DNA from: Tsuneonella aeria
GTDB lineage: Bacteria > Pseudomonadota > Alphaproteobacteria > Sphingomonadales > Sphingomonadaceae
Assembly (NCBI RefSeq): GCF_009827495.1
Contig: NZ_WTZA01000002.1
Coordinates: 248,001-312,000 of the forward strand
Direction: 5' to 3'
Length of the DNA: 64,000 bases
Below are positions 17,889-26,240 of the stretch, one piece after another; positions within the stretch are counted from its first letter, which is position 1; each line of letters begins with the position of its first letter. A program made the position numbers and the translations under genes. Below the pieces are notes generated by a model, which saw only the letters and a program-made list of their open reading frames with translations, was not told the DNA's origin and made no database searches.

Positions 17889-18263
17889 GCAGCGAGGGGA
17901 TGCGAGATCGATCACGCTACAGCCAACCTGCCGTCGAGGGATTTTGAGGTCACCTCAAAATTTTTCGCCAAGTTGGGGTTCGGGCAGGACTGGCGGGATG
18001 ACGGCTGGATGATCTTGAAGCGTGACAGCATGATACTGGAGTTCTTCCCACATCCAGACCTGAACCCAGCCGAAAGCTGGTTCAGTTGCTGTCTTCGGCT
18101 TGATGACGTGGCCGCGTTTTACTCGGTTTGTTTAGACGCTGGAGTGCCAGAGCAATGTTGGGGTCACCCCCGGGCTCAGCCCCCGCAGCAGGAAGATGGC
18201 GGTCTCCTGATCGGAGCCCTGATCGATCCGGACGGAACCCTCATTCGCCTTATCCAAAACTGA
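17889..18263 (+). CDS. Bleomycin resistance protein / glyoxalase-fold (start codon missing)
   Basis: VOC-fold drug-binding protein resembling Ble, which sequesters bleomycin-type glycopeptides. The frame is open from 17889; family similarity starts at about 17907 with DHATANLPSRDFEVTSKFF, then LGFGQDWRDDGWMILKR and a C-terminal DPDGTLIRLIQN. No ATG, GTG or TTG occurs where the family begins: the codon there is ATC (17907), with GAGGGG just upstream. The first in-frame ATG (17973) would remove the first strand. Two ATGs at 17882-17887 lie in another frame that stops. The start has been lost, a rare start is used, or an indel disrupted it, so the gene may be inactive. Confidence 0.7.
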   Translation, partial: AARGCEIDHATANLPSRDFEVTSKFFAKLGFGQDWRDDGWMILKRDSMILEFFPHPDLNPAESWFSCCLRLDDVAAFYSVCLDAGVPEQCWGHPRAQPPQQEDGGLLIGALIDPDGTLIRLIQN

Positions 18264-18362
18264 TTGCCGCGCCGGCCTTCGAGCTCACCCGCAATCAACG
18301 AGCGCAATGAATGTCAACGGGGTCGACACCGCAGCGCACGGCCGTTGATCCCCTTGGGGAAC

Positions 18363-18377
18363 CTGTATCAGCTACAG
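18363..18377 (+). promoter_or_regulatory. MerR-type operator upstream of the reductase gene
   Basis: Dyad CTGTA-tcagc-TACAG, 28 bp before the reductase ATG. The same CTGTA-N5-TACAG dyad is found between merR and merT (20165-20179). MerR proteins bind such dyads in long-spacer promoters; a weak -35 (ttgggg, 18354) precedes it. Confidence 0.6.
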
Positions 18378-18405
18378 CATCGTTCTCCTCTTGAGGAGCG
18401 CGCAA

Positions 18406-19746
18406 ATGGACTACGATTTGATAATCATCGGCACGGGCACGGCGGCAATGGTCGCAGCGATGCGGGTGCGCGATGCAGGCTGGACGGTTGCTGTCGTCGA
18501 CGAGAAGCCGTTTGGTGGCACCTGCGCCTTGCGCGGTTGCGACCCCAAGAAGATGCTCGTCTCGGGCGCGGAGGTCATCGATGCGGAGCGCCGGATGAGC
18601 GGACACGGCGTCGACGGTGATTTGCGGATCGACTGGCCGGAATTGATCGGTTTCAAGCGCACCTTTACCGATCCCGTGCCGGAGAAGCACGAGCACCGCT
18701 ACCGCGATAAGGGCATCGACACTTTTCACGGTGCGGCCAAGTTCACCGGCCCGAACTCACTCAAGGTCGATGCAGCAGAGTTAAGCGGCCGTCATGTTCT
18801 GATCGCCTCGGGCGCCGCACCCGTGCCGCTCGGTATCGCGGGCGAGGAGCATCTGGTCGATAATGAGTTCTTCCTGGCCATGGAGCAACTGCCACGGCGG
18901 ATCGTCCTGGTCGGCGGCGGCTACATTGCAGCGGAGTTTTCCCACATTGCCGCACGCGCTGGCGCCAAGGTGACGGTGGTCCAGCGCGGTCCGCGCATGC
19001 TGACGCATTTCGAGCCGGAGCTCGTCGGCTGGTTGACGGAGTCGTTCGACAGTATCGGGGTGCAAGTCATGACCGATACGACTGTGGTTGCGATCGAGCG
19101 CAACGACAGCGGATTTGTCGTGCATGGCGAAAGACGCGACGACAGGATCGCTGTGGAGGCCGACCTGGTCGTTCACGCCGCCGGCCGCGCCCCTGCACTC
19201 GACCGTCTGAACCTCGAAGCCGCCGATGTTGCTGTCGCTCAAGGTCGGCTCAAACTCAACGAGTACCTGCAGAGCGTCACCAACCCGGCAGTTTATGCAG
19301 CTGGCGATTCTGCCCAGCAGGGACCGCCGCTGACGCCTGTTTCGAGCCATGATGCGAAGGTGGTCGCGGGCAATCTGCTCGAAGGCAACCAGCGGACGCC
19401 GGACTATCGGGGCGTGCCGAGTGTCGCCTTTACGCTTCCGCCAATTGCCGCTGTGGGCATGGGCGAGGACGAGGCGCGCAGATCGGGAGCGCAATTCCGG
19501 TTGAAATGCGAGCGCGCTTCGCGCTGGTACACGGCGAGGCGGCTTGCCGAGCCGGTCTACGGATACAAGACGCTGGTCGAGGAAGGCACGGGTCGAATTC
19601 TGGGTGCGCACCTCGTCGGTCCTCACGCGGACGAGATCATCAACATCTTCGCTCTGGCTATTCGGCACAACCTCACTGCCGATGATCTGAAGAGCACCAT
19701 GTTTGCTTATCCTACCGGGGCATCGGACGTAGGCTACATGCTCTAG
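18406..19746 (+). CDS. FAD/NAD(P)-dependent disulfide oxidoreductase (mercuric reductase-like)
   Basis: 446-aa flavoprotein of the glutathione reductase/MerA superfamily. The N-terminal FAD site is LIIIGTGTAAMVAA; the redox pair sits in GGTCALRGCDPKKM; an NAD(P) Rossmann motif is VLVGGGYIAAEFSHIA; the second FAD motif is YAAGDSA. It differs from classical MerA: no N-terminal HMA domain, no C-terminal vicinal cysteines, and YPTGASD where disulfide reductases have HPTxSE. Its link to mercury rests on the operator and the neighbouring merR/merT. ATG 18406 follows GAGGAG (18393-18398). It converges with merR, sharing 4 bp. Confidence 0.82.
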   Translation: MDYDLIIIGTGTAAMVAAMRVRDAGWTVAVVDEKPFGGTCALRGCDPKKMLVSGAEVIDAERRMSGHGVDGDLRIDWPELIGFKRTFTDPVPEKHEHRYRDKGIDTFHGAAKFTGPNSLKVDAAELSGRHVLIASGAAPVPLGIAGEEHLVDNEFFLAMEQLPRRIVLVGGGYIAAEFSHIAARAGAKVTVVQRGPRMLTHFEPELVGWLTESFDSIGVQVMTDTTVVAIERNDSGFVVHGERRDDRIAVEADLVVHAAGRAPALDRLNLEAADVAVAQGRLKLNEYLQSVTNPAVYAAGDSAQQGPPLTPVSSHDAKVVAGNLLEGNQRTPDYRGVPSVAFTLPPIAAVGMGEDEARRSGAQFRLKCERASRWYTARRLAEPVYGYKTLVEEGTGRILGAHLVGPHADEIINIFALAIRHNLTADDLKSTMFAYPTGASDVGYML

Positions 19747-20147
19747 GGGGCAACGCCATCCAGCATGTCGATGACCGGACAGTCGGGCACGTGCCCACCC
19801 GAACAGCGCTCGACCGTAGAGGCGAGCAGCCGCTCCAGTCGTTCGAGATCCGCCATCTTGCGCCTGACCTGGTCCAGATGATGAACCGCGATTTCGCGAA
19901 CTTCGTCGCAGCACGCCTCCTCGGGGCCGCCCAGTTCAAGGATGGCGCGCACTTCGCCAGGCGTGAAGCCAAGCTCCCTCGCCCGCTTTATAAAGCTCAG
20001 GGCCCTGACATGCTGGTCGGTAAAGACCCTGTGGCCGCCTTCGGTTCGATCGGGCTCGGCGAGGAGGCCAACTTTTTCGAAGTAGCGAATTGTCTCGATA
20101 TGCACGCCTGTGCGGCGGGCGAGTTCGCCTATCGAAAGACCGCCCAC
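19743..20147 (-). CDS. merR: MerR-family mercury-type transcriptional regulator
   Basis: 134-aa regulator. An N-terminal winged HTH (LSIGELARRTGVHIETIRYF, then EGGHRVFTDQHVRAL) is followed by the dimerisation helix and a metal loop. Cysteines align with the Hg(II) triad of MerR: ACCDEV, ERCSGG and DCPVID, in place of MerR Cys82, Cys117 and Cys126. GTG 20147 was chosen because AAGGAG lies 8 bp upstream in the minus strand; the ATG at 20186 would place the start beyond the operator. It should bind the dyads at 20165 and 18363. Confidence 0.88.
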   Translation of the reverse strand: MGGLSIGELARRTGVHIETIRYFEKVGLLAEPDRTEGGHRVFTDQHVRALSFIKRARELGFTPGEVRAILELGGPEEACCDEVREIAVHHLDQVRRKMADLERLERLLASTVERCSGGHVPDCPVIDMLDGVAP

Positions 20148-20158
20148 GCAGAAACTCC

Positions 20159-20190
20159 TTGATCCTGTAGCTACTACAGGTGGCACATAG
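20159..20190 (+). promoter_or_regulatory. MerR-type promoter/operator for merT
   Basis: TTGATC (20159-20164) and a weak -10 (acatag, 20185-20190) are 20 bp apart, the overlong spacer typical of MerR-activated promoters. Between them lies the dyad CTGTA-GCTAC-TACAG (20165-20179). It matches the dyad before the reductase gene. Confidence 0.7.
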
Positions 20191-20278
20191 CGCCGAATCG
20201 CGCTGGAGACGAGACCTGACTGATCGAAGTGCCCCTCCCGTTATCCGATTGCAGGGACCCGAGCGAGGTGTCGCTGCC

Positions 20279-20614
20279 GTGGGAACGGCGGCCAGTTTGA
20301 CCGCCCTGTTCTCTGCTGCTGCGTGCTGCGTGCTGCCTCTCGCGCTCGCCGGACTAGGGCTCGGAGCAGGCGGTCTCGCTGTATTCGTTCCCTACCGATG
20401 GCCGATGACAATCATCGCCTCGGTTCTGATCATTGCGGGTTGGATGCTCTACCTGCGCAAGCATCGCGCTTGCTCTGCTGACGCGGACTGCGCGGTGCCG
20501 GCGCCAGGTCGAGCCACGCTGGCGATGCTCGTGGGTGCGACGGTGATCGTCGTTATCAGCGCGTTGTGGGGTTTTATCGAGCAGCCGCTGATGCGCGTGC
20601 TGGGCGGCGCGTGA
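20279..20614 (+). CDS. merT: MerT-like mercuric transport protein
   Basis: Small inner-membrane protein for Hg(II) uptake. The first membrane segment holds the vicinal Cys pair (SAAACCVLPLALAGLGLGAG), and the cytoplasmic loop after segment 2 holds the second pair (RACSADADC), both diagnostic of MerT. A third segment is near the C-terminus. The frame opens at 20180, but that GTG lies upstream of the predicted transcription start; GTG 20279 gives 111 aa, close to family size. TTG 20249 is an alternative. Its stop overlaps the next start (tgatg). Confidence 0.8.
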   Translation: MGTAASLTALFSAAACCVLPLALAGLGLGAGGLAVFVPYRWPMTIIASVLIIAGWMLYLRKHRACSADADCAVPAPGRATLAMLVGATVIVVISALWGFIEQPLMRVLGGA

Positions 20615-20841
20615 TGCAGACCACCTCTACCATCACATGTCCCAAGTGCGGCGGCACCTCAGTCGAAACGATGCCGACCGATGCCTGCTGGTTTTTTTAC
20701 GACTGCCGCCATTGCGGCGTGAAGCTCAGACCGCTTTCGGGCGATTGCTGCGTCTTCTGCTCCTTCGCAGATGTTCCGTGTCCGCCGATCCAGGAAGCTC
20801 AACAGTCTGGTTCGCCGTCCGGATGCTGCGGAGCTGGATAG
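20614..20841 (+). CDS. Small Cys-rich GDCCVFCSY-type protein of mer loci
   Basis: 75-aa protein: an N-terminal zinc-ribbon-like CPKCGG and CRHCGVK pair, then GDCCVFCSFADVPCPPIQ, the block that defines the small GDCCVFC proteins found beside merT. Function unknown; cysteines suggest metal handling. ATG 20614 overlaps the merT stop by one base, so translation is coupled. It ends in GCCGAG. Confidence 0.8.
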   Translation: MQTTSTITCPKCGGTSVETMPTDACWFFYDCRHCGVKLRPLSGDCCVFCSFADVPCPPIQEAQQSGSPSGCCGAG

Positions 20842-21034
20842 CAGATATTCCCCGCGCCGCTCCGCTCGAGACGGAGGACGCCGGCCGCACCTATGCGACT
20901 CATGGGCGAGATCTACGGTCTCTCCGCACTATTCGTCGCAGAGCGCAAAGCTGACACGACGTCCAGATGAGAGGAAAGAAGGCTTCTTCTGATTGCCACG
21001 GGACAACCTCGTTCCGGCAATCGGGAGACACCTC

Positions 21035-21970
21035 ATGTCCAAGTTCAAACGCCGCAGCGGCGGGCAATCCCCTGCTGCGCAAATCACCTCTGTGATTATC
21101 GAGAAACTCGAGCTGGGAACCACACCATGGGTAAAGCCATGGCGCGGGGTTCCGGTATCACGACCCCTGCGCAGTTGCGGCACGCCCTACCGGGGCATGA
21201 ACACCTTCTGGCTCTGGATGATCGCCGATGCTGCCGGGTTCCTGTCGCCCTACTGGATGACGTACCAGCAGTGCCAGAAGCTCGGTGGGCAGGTTCGCAA
21301 GGGCGAGAAATCGACGATCGCGATCTTCTACAAGAGCTACGACAAGCAGGTGGAGCGCGAAGATGGCGAAGATGGCACCGAGAAGCGGCGTGTCCTGAAG
21401 GCCTATGCGGTCTTCAACGCCGACCAGTGCAATGACTTGCCCGAAATGTATCGTGCCAAGCATGAACTCGAACCAGTCGAACCTGCCGGGCGGGAAGAGC
21501 GGCTCGACACCTTCTTTTCAGATGTGGGCGCCGACCTTCGGCATCAGGGGGCCGAAGCCTACTACGAGCCTGTCCTGGATCGGATTACGATGCCAACGGC
21601 GGCGCTGTTCGACGGCTATGACCACTACTATGCAACGCTGGCGCACGAACTCTCGCACTGGACCGGGCATGGTTCACGTCTGGGTCGGGATCTCAAGAAC
21701 CGCTTCGGAAGCGAATCCTACGCGGCCGAAGAACTGGTGGCGGAGCTGTCCGCCGCGATCCTTGGCGCAGAGCTCGGTCTTCCCGTCACGCATCTCGACC
21801 ACCATGCGAGCTACATCGCGCAATGGCTTGAGCTTCTGAAATCCGATGATCGAGCCATGCTCACGGCAGCCGCGAAGGCAGAAGAGGCTGCGAGCCTCAT
21901 CCTGAGGCTCGGAGGGCGTTCGGGTGCCGGTAGCGAGGCTGCGGCAGCCGATCTCGCCGAAGCGGCTTGA
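21035..21970 (+). CDS. ardC: ArdC-type antirestriction protein (ssDNA-binding plus zincin domain)
   Basis: 311-aa protein. The N-terminal ArdC domain binds ssDNA (ITSVIIEKLELGTTPWVKPW, PYRGMNTFWL), and the C-terminal polyvalent metallopeptidase-like domain has HELSHWTGH (His204, Glu205, His208). ArdC proteins of plasmids shield incoming single-stranded DNA from restriction. ATG 21035 (MSKFKRRSGG) was chosen; the longer ATG at 20993 adds an atypical tail. It begins the backbone block after the mer cargo. Confidence 0.9.
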   Translation: MSKFKRRSGGQSPAAQITSVIIEKLELGTTPWVKPWRGVPVSRPLRSCGTPYRGMNTFWLWMIADAAGFLSPYWMTYQQCQKLGGQVRKGEKSTIAIFYKSYDKQVEREDGEDGTEKRRVLKAYAVFNADQCNDLPEMYRAKHELEPVEPAGREERLDTFFSDVGADLRHQGAEAYYEPVLDRITMPTAALFDGYDHYYATLAHELSHWTGHGSRLGRDLKNRFGSESYAAEELVAELSAAILGAELGLPVTHLDHHASYIAQWLELLKSDDRAMLTAAAKAEEAASLILRLGGRSGAGSEAAAADLAEAA

Positions 21971-21979
21971 GGGAGGTGC

Positions 21980-22417
21980 ATGATGGGACGTTCCGTTAGC
22001 TATCCGTCCGGCGCAATCGTCGCCTTCCGCACTCTGGAGATCGACGACGAGGACGATTGGGAGTGGGAATATGAGTGTCTGGTAGAGGAGGTGACCGAAA
22101 CTGCACGCATCACCTTTCCCTCACTTGAAGCCTGCAACGGGTGGCGCGGCCGCGAAGATCGAATCCTGCTACGCAACGCCTTTGCCGATTGCGGGATCTC
22201 CACCTACTGCGACCTTGTCGCCATCTGGCTCGCCGAGCGCGACGACGGTGGTTACTGGGATGCCGATGCCTATCACCCGCGATCCGGGCGGGCGCAGCGC
22301 TGGCTTTCGCAGGTGGCGAGCCGGTTCGAAGCGAAATTCGGCGAGCTCCGCATGATTGGGCGGTTTTCGAATGGCGAGGCCATCTTTGAACGCAGACCTG
22401 TTCAAGTGAGTAGCTAG
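21980..22417 (+). CDS. Hypothetical protein following ArdC
   Basis: 145-aa protein with no recognised domain. It is acidic near the N-terminus (EIDDEDDWEWEYE), rich in Trp, and predicted soluble. ATGs at 21980 and 21983 are equivalent; GGGAGG precedes at short distance. Only 9 bp separate it from ardC, so it is probably cotranscribed and may act with it on DNA entry. Confidence 0.65.
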   Translation: MMGRSVSYPSGAIVAFRTLEIDDEDDWEWEYECLVEEVTETARITFPSLEACNGWRGREDRILLRNAFADCGISTYCDLVAIWLAERDDGGYWDADAYHPRSGRAQRWLSQVASRFEAKFGELRMIGRFSNGEAIFERRPVQVSS

Positions 22418-22449
22418 GTGCTATATTGTGCATATGAAAGGATGCGCCG

Positions 22450-22827
22450 ATGGCAACGAGAGCCGCTGAAGTCGAGGAGGGAGATGGCAAGGTTCTGACC
22501 AACGCAATCTCCCGAATTGCGGAATTCTGGGGTCTGACCAATGCCAAGCTTGGATCGATTCTTGGGCTGTCTCAGGCCACCGTCTCGCGTTTGCGCGCGG
22601 GCAAATCCGAGCTCGATCCGGCCAGCAAGTCGTTCGAAGCCGGCCAGTTTCTGTTGCGCCTGTTCCGCTCGCTCGACGCGCTGCTCGGGAGCGACGATCT
22701 GGCTGCGCGAGCCTGGCTCGCGACCCCAAATCTTGACCTCGAGGCGCGGCCCCTTGAGCTGATCGACAGCTTCAAGGGTCTCATGACGGTTTGCGACTAT
22801 GTGGACGCCCACCGCGCTCGCGTCTGA
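22450..22827 (+). CDS. Antitoxin of Xre/MbcA/ParS type
   Basis: 125-aa antitoxin. The N-terminal HTH-like part (NAKLGSILGLSQATVSRLRAG) is followed by the MbcA/ParS toxin-binding domain (LFRSLDALLGSDDLAARAWL, then PLELIDSFKGLMTVCDYVDA). It overlaps the RES toxin gene by 29 bp. It should neutralise the toxin and repress its own promoter; TATATT at 22432-22437 with repeated GTGC elements is a likely -10/operator. Confidence 0.88.
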   Translation: MATRAAEVEEGDGKVLTNAISRIAEFWGLTNAKLGSILGLSQATVSRLRAGKSELDPASKSFEAGQFLLRLFRSLDALLGSDDLAARAWLATPNLDLEARPLELIDSFKGLMTVCDYVDAHRARV

Positions 22828-23527
22828 GCTGCGCCGCTACCGCAGGACCGTCTGGCGCGTGGTCGAAGCGCAGCACCGAATCTCGACCAACCGGCTCGCC
22901 GCCAATCTCGCTGGCCAGAAGCGGCTCGAGGAGCTCGCCGATGCAGCCAAGCCGGATCTGCCCAAGTCAGCGCGCGGTCTTCATTACCTGCTCGCCTCGC
23001 CCTTTCGCTATGGCCACGGCGTGGCCAGCCGCTTTCGGCGTGCGAACGAGCGGCCCGGCATCTTCTATTCCAGCGAAAGCGAGCAGACCGCGATCACCGA
23101 GACCGCCTACTGGCGGCTCCGTTTCATCAGCCGCTCACCGGGCTTTCTTCCGGGCAACCGGACGAGCGAACACCTGAGCTTCTCCGTTCCTGTCTCGATT
23201 GCCCGGCTGCTCGATACCACGCGGCCGCCGCTGTCGCGCGAAAGCGAACGCTGGATCGACCCGGCCGACTATTCGGCGTGTCAGGATCTCGCCGAAGCTG
23301 CTCGTGCCGCGGGTGGACAGGCGATCCGCTCGCCTTCGGCGCGCGACCCGCAGGGGATCAATCTCGCGTTGTTCGATCCCGCGTGCTTTGCCAGGGCCGA
23401 GCCCGATCACGGACGCGGCTGGCACCTGCGCCTCGAAGGCCGGCGACTCATTGCACTGGCTGCGTTTCCTTCCGGCGAGGTGCTGGAATTCACGGCCGAG
23501 CGGTTCGGACTGCCTTCGCTCGGCTGA
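22799..23527 (+). CDS. RES-domain toxin (NAD+ phosphorylase family)
   Basis: 242-aa toxin of the RES family, members of which degrade NAD+ (MbcT phosphorylase). Family marks: WRVV near the N-terminus, then GRFS-like SRFRRANERPGIFYSSES, E99-type EQTAITETAYWRLRF, and a C-terminal GINLALFDPACF. The start ATG lies within the antitoxin gene, a standard coupled TA arrangement that stabilises mobile DNA. Confidence 0.88.
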   Translation: MWTPTALASELRRYRRTVWRVVEAQHRISTNRLAANLAGQKRLEELADAAKPDLPKSARGLHYLLASPFRYGHGVASRFRRANERPGIFYSSESEQTAITETAYWRLRFISRSPGFLPGNRTSEHLSFSVPVSIARLLDTTRPPLSRESERWIDPADYSACQDLAEAARAAGGQAIRSPSARDPQGINLALFDPACFARAEPDHGRGWHLRLEGRRLIALAAFPSGEVLEFTAERFGLPSLG

Positions 23528-23798
23528 AGCTCGACTCGCGTAGTCCCTCTTTGCGCGGCCTGCCGGAGTCTGATTTCCTGCCTGTCCTGTTCGCTCGCGC
23601 GGGCCCTGGACCGGTCCGGTTCCGCCGCAACCCGCGCAAGGCTGCGGCCCGTGTGGCCCGCGCCAGCCTTGCCTTGCGGGGTTTCCCGCTGCGCGGTGCG
23701 GCGGCCCCCTCGACCCGGTCCCTTTTGGGCCCGGCGAACAGGCCGCAGGAAACTTCTCTTCCCCTGCGGCTGTCGCCTTCGCTCAGGAGGAATGACCC

Positions 23799-24737
23799 AT
23801 GTACGACAGCTTCACCGCCCAGCTTGCCGGACTCGATCTGACCGGCTTTTCGGTTCAACCCGCACCTTTCAACGAAACAGATTTTCCCGCCGAAGAGGCG
23901 AGCGAGCAGACCCTCTCGGCCGTCTGGTCGGACTTGTTCGCCCTGTTCGCCGACACCGCGCTCGAGGCCGACGCCGAGGACATCGCCTGGGGCTTCGTCA
24001 ATCTCTTCCACCGCACGGCGACCCGCAAGTCTGCGCAGGTCGATCGCGCGAGCGACGAGATCCGTGCGCTGCTTTCGGCGGCTGATGGCTCGGAAGTCCA
24101 CTCGAGCAACCTCGAAGAGCAAGTGGAGCGCGCGCAGGCTTCCGAAGCCAGCATGCTCGCTTTCGAGCACATGCGCGAGGTCGCGGCGATGCTCTACCGC
24201 GAAGAGACCGGGGCATCCTGGAAGCCGATGACGGGGTCGCGCGTAGCGCACGGAAAGAACCTCACCTCTGCGGTCATCGATGCGCGCGATTTCCTAAAGG
24301 TCCGCTCAGAACGTCGGCGCGCCGCGCTCACGCCCGAAGGCACCGCCGTGGTCTTCGCCGGAGGCCGCGCCAGCTTCGCCACGACCGACGAAGCGACGAG
24401 CTATGCGAACAACATCTGGGCCACGCTCGACCGAGTGCGCGAGCAGGTGCCTGATATGCTCCTCGTCCATGGCGGCGACGGCAAGGGCGCCGATCGGCTT
24501 GCAGCCGCCTGGGCCGAACGCCACGAGGTACAGCAACTGACCTTCGGTCTCGATCGCAGGTTGGGTGCCCGGGCCGGGTTCAAGCGCAACGAGCAGATGC
24601 TGGCGATGGCCCCGCGCTACGTGATCGCCTTTCCCGGCAATGGCGTCACCGAGCGTCTCGTCATCGAAGCCAAGGCACGCCGCATTACGGTGGTCGATCG
24701 CCGCGGTTCGCTGGGCACTAAGCCTGGCGCTGGCTGA
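23799..24737 (+). CDS. DUF2493 (SLOG-like) domain protein
   Basis: 312-aa protein. The C-terminal DUF2493 domain has the Rossmann/SLOG pattern: VVFAGGRASF, MLLVHGGDGKGADRLAAAWA, and a conserved MLAMAPRYVIAFPGNG. SLOG domains bind nucleotide-derived ligands; the family role is unknown but it is common on sphingomonad plasmids and ICEs. The N-terminal 170 residues are acidic and helical. RBS AGGAGG precedes ATG 23799. The 270 bp upstream contain no gene. Confidence 0.85.
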   Translation: MYDSFTAQLAGLDLTGFSVQPAPFNETDFPAEEASEQTLSAVWSDLFALFADTALEADAEDIAWGFVNLFHRTATRKSAQVDRASDEIRALLSAADGSEVHSSNLEEQVERAQASEASMLAFEHMREVAAMLYREETGASWKPMTGSRVAHGKNLTSAVIDARDFLKVRSERRRAALTPEGTAVVFAGGRASFATTDEATSYANNIWATLDRVREQVPDMLLVHGGDGKGADRLAAAWAERHEVQQLTFGLDRRLGARAGFKRNEQMLAMAPRYVIAFPGNGVTERLVIEAKARRITVVDRRGSLGTKPGAG

Positions 24738-24964
24738 GGCCACGCCCTTCGAATGCGCTGCGGCGGCTAGGAGACCGCTGCCTGAGTGTCCCGCATCTTT
24801 GGAGTGGCCTCGGCGTGCAAGAGTCCCTTGTGCGCACCGGAAGACTGGAGGCGAGGCAATTCACCCGCTGTTGCGCCATTTCGGAAACCCGATCGCAATC
24901 CGCCGTCCTCATTTCCTCTTTCGCAGCGCCAACCACAGGAGCGCCGGAAACAGGAGCAAACTGA

Positions 24965-25561
24965 ATGAATATGCATGCAACAATCGCCGCGGTTCGCGGC
25001 CCGACCGCCACTAGCCTTTGGGATGACGCGATGTCGGCCTACCAATCGGCACGATCCGATTTCGAGCGCTTCGATACAGTCGTCTGGCAGCCGCTTGCGG
25101 ATGAACTGGACCGGATCTCTCCTCGGCCTGACCTTTGGTTCGAGGTCGTGGCGCAGAGCGGGCAGAAGGCCCGTTATCAGGTCCCCGCCAACGATCTGCA
25201 TGCATGGGACGATCACATATCCGCTGTGTTCCGCACCAAAGCCGCCGAAGTCCGGCAGGCATGGCTCGACCACAAGGGCGCGCAGGAGCGGCTCGGGTAC
25301 GACGCGGCTAGCGATGAGGTCGAGCGACTTTGCAACGTGATGTGCGATCGGGAGCGCGACCTGCTTCTCATGCCCGCGACGGATCGCTCCGCACTCCTAT
25401 GGAAGCTGGAGCGCCTGTTCGGGTCCGAGGTACGCAGTGAGAAGGAGTTCTGCGACAGCTGGTGCCCGGAATGGATCAACGCTGTGATGCACGATGCCGG
25501 GCGACTGCTGTACGATGATGAGGCCGGGCACATAGTTCCGGCGCAGGCTCTCGCCGCTTAG
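24965..25561 (+). CDS. Hypothetical backbone protein
   Basis: 198-aa soluble protein with no recognised domain. It is largely helical, with paired Cys in LCNVMCDRERD and a WCPEWINAV stretch. ATG 24965 follows AGGAGC about 10 bp upstream. It sits between the DUF2493 and SSB genes in what looks like a conserved ICE block. Confidence 0.6.
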   Translation: MNMHATIAAVRGPTATSLWDDAMSAYQSARSDFERFDTVVWQPLADELDRISPRPDLWFEVVAQSGQKARYQVPANDLHAWDDHISAVFRTKAAEVRQAWLDHKGAQERLGYDAASDEVERLCNVMCDRERDLLLMPATDRSALLWKLERLFGSEVRSEKEFCDSWCPEWINAVMHDAGRLLYDDEAGHIVPAQALAA

Positions 25562-25698
25562 AGACTGGTTGGTCTTGGCGAAGCCGCGCATCGAGCGACC
25601 ACGGCCGCGCCGGCCATACCGCGACTCTATCGTGCACTTCACGCGGCTGTCCCGAATGCCCGGGTTCAGACTCCGCGAAATGACGCTATGTCTTCGTC

Positions 25699-25971
25699 AT
25701 GGACCTCGACGATCTGCTTCGACGCTACTTCTCATCCACCGATCTTGCAGCGGTAAGCCCCGACGTGCTGGCGACGGGTTTGGAGCGCTGCCAGGTCGAT
25801 CTCGGCCTCGAAAAGGACCGCGGCAAGCGCTTTGCCCTGTGGGCGCTGCTTTACATGCTTGGCTCCGCGCCTGACCTTGAGGCGGCGCTCAAAGATGCTG
25901 ACGACCGGGAAGCGGCGCGCAATTTCATGGACCTGCTGGCGGCCAGCGAGGGCGAGGAACAGGGCGGATAG
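25699..25971 (+). CDS. Small hypothetical acidic protein
   Basis: 90-aa protein (MDLDDLLRRYFSSTDLAAVS...) rich in Leu, Ala and acidic residues, predicted helical and soluble. No family recognised. Codon bias supports coding, and the competing upstream frame does not. It precedes the ssb gene by 270 bp. Confidence 0.55.
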   Translation: MDLDDLLRRYFSSTDLAAVSPDVLATGLERCQVDLGLEKDRGKRFALWALLYMLGSAPDLEAALKDADDREAARNFMDLLAASEGEEQGG

Positions 25972-26240
25972 GAGAGCGGCGTTCAGTGCGCCTTCGCCAG
26001 GCCATCCGAACCCAATCCGGCTTCTTCGCGAACAGTCCTGAATCAGGCCAGCTGAGGCCGGCAACGCCTTTGCCTTCGGGCCGTGTTGGCAGCTGCGCTG
26101 CCTGCCCGCACCACCCCTTGCAAAAGCGTTTCCCTTGGGCGCGGGCGCGCCCTGCGGTGCAGTCCTCCCATGCCCTGCTTCTTCTGGATGTTCGCAAGCC
26201 GGAAATGGTTTCCGGTTTGGCACACCGAAGGACCAGTCAC

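Noticed and set aside
18406..19746. Naming the reductase merA
   Set aside because: It lacks the HMA domain and C-terminal Cys pair; only context links it to mercury.
18781..19914. Minus-strand 377-aa frame over the flavin reductase
   Set aside because: Antisense to a gene with full FAD/NAD motifs; no recognisable domain.
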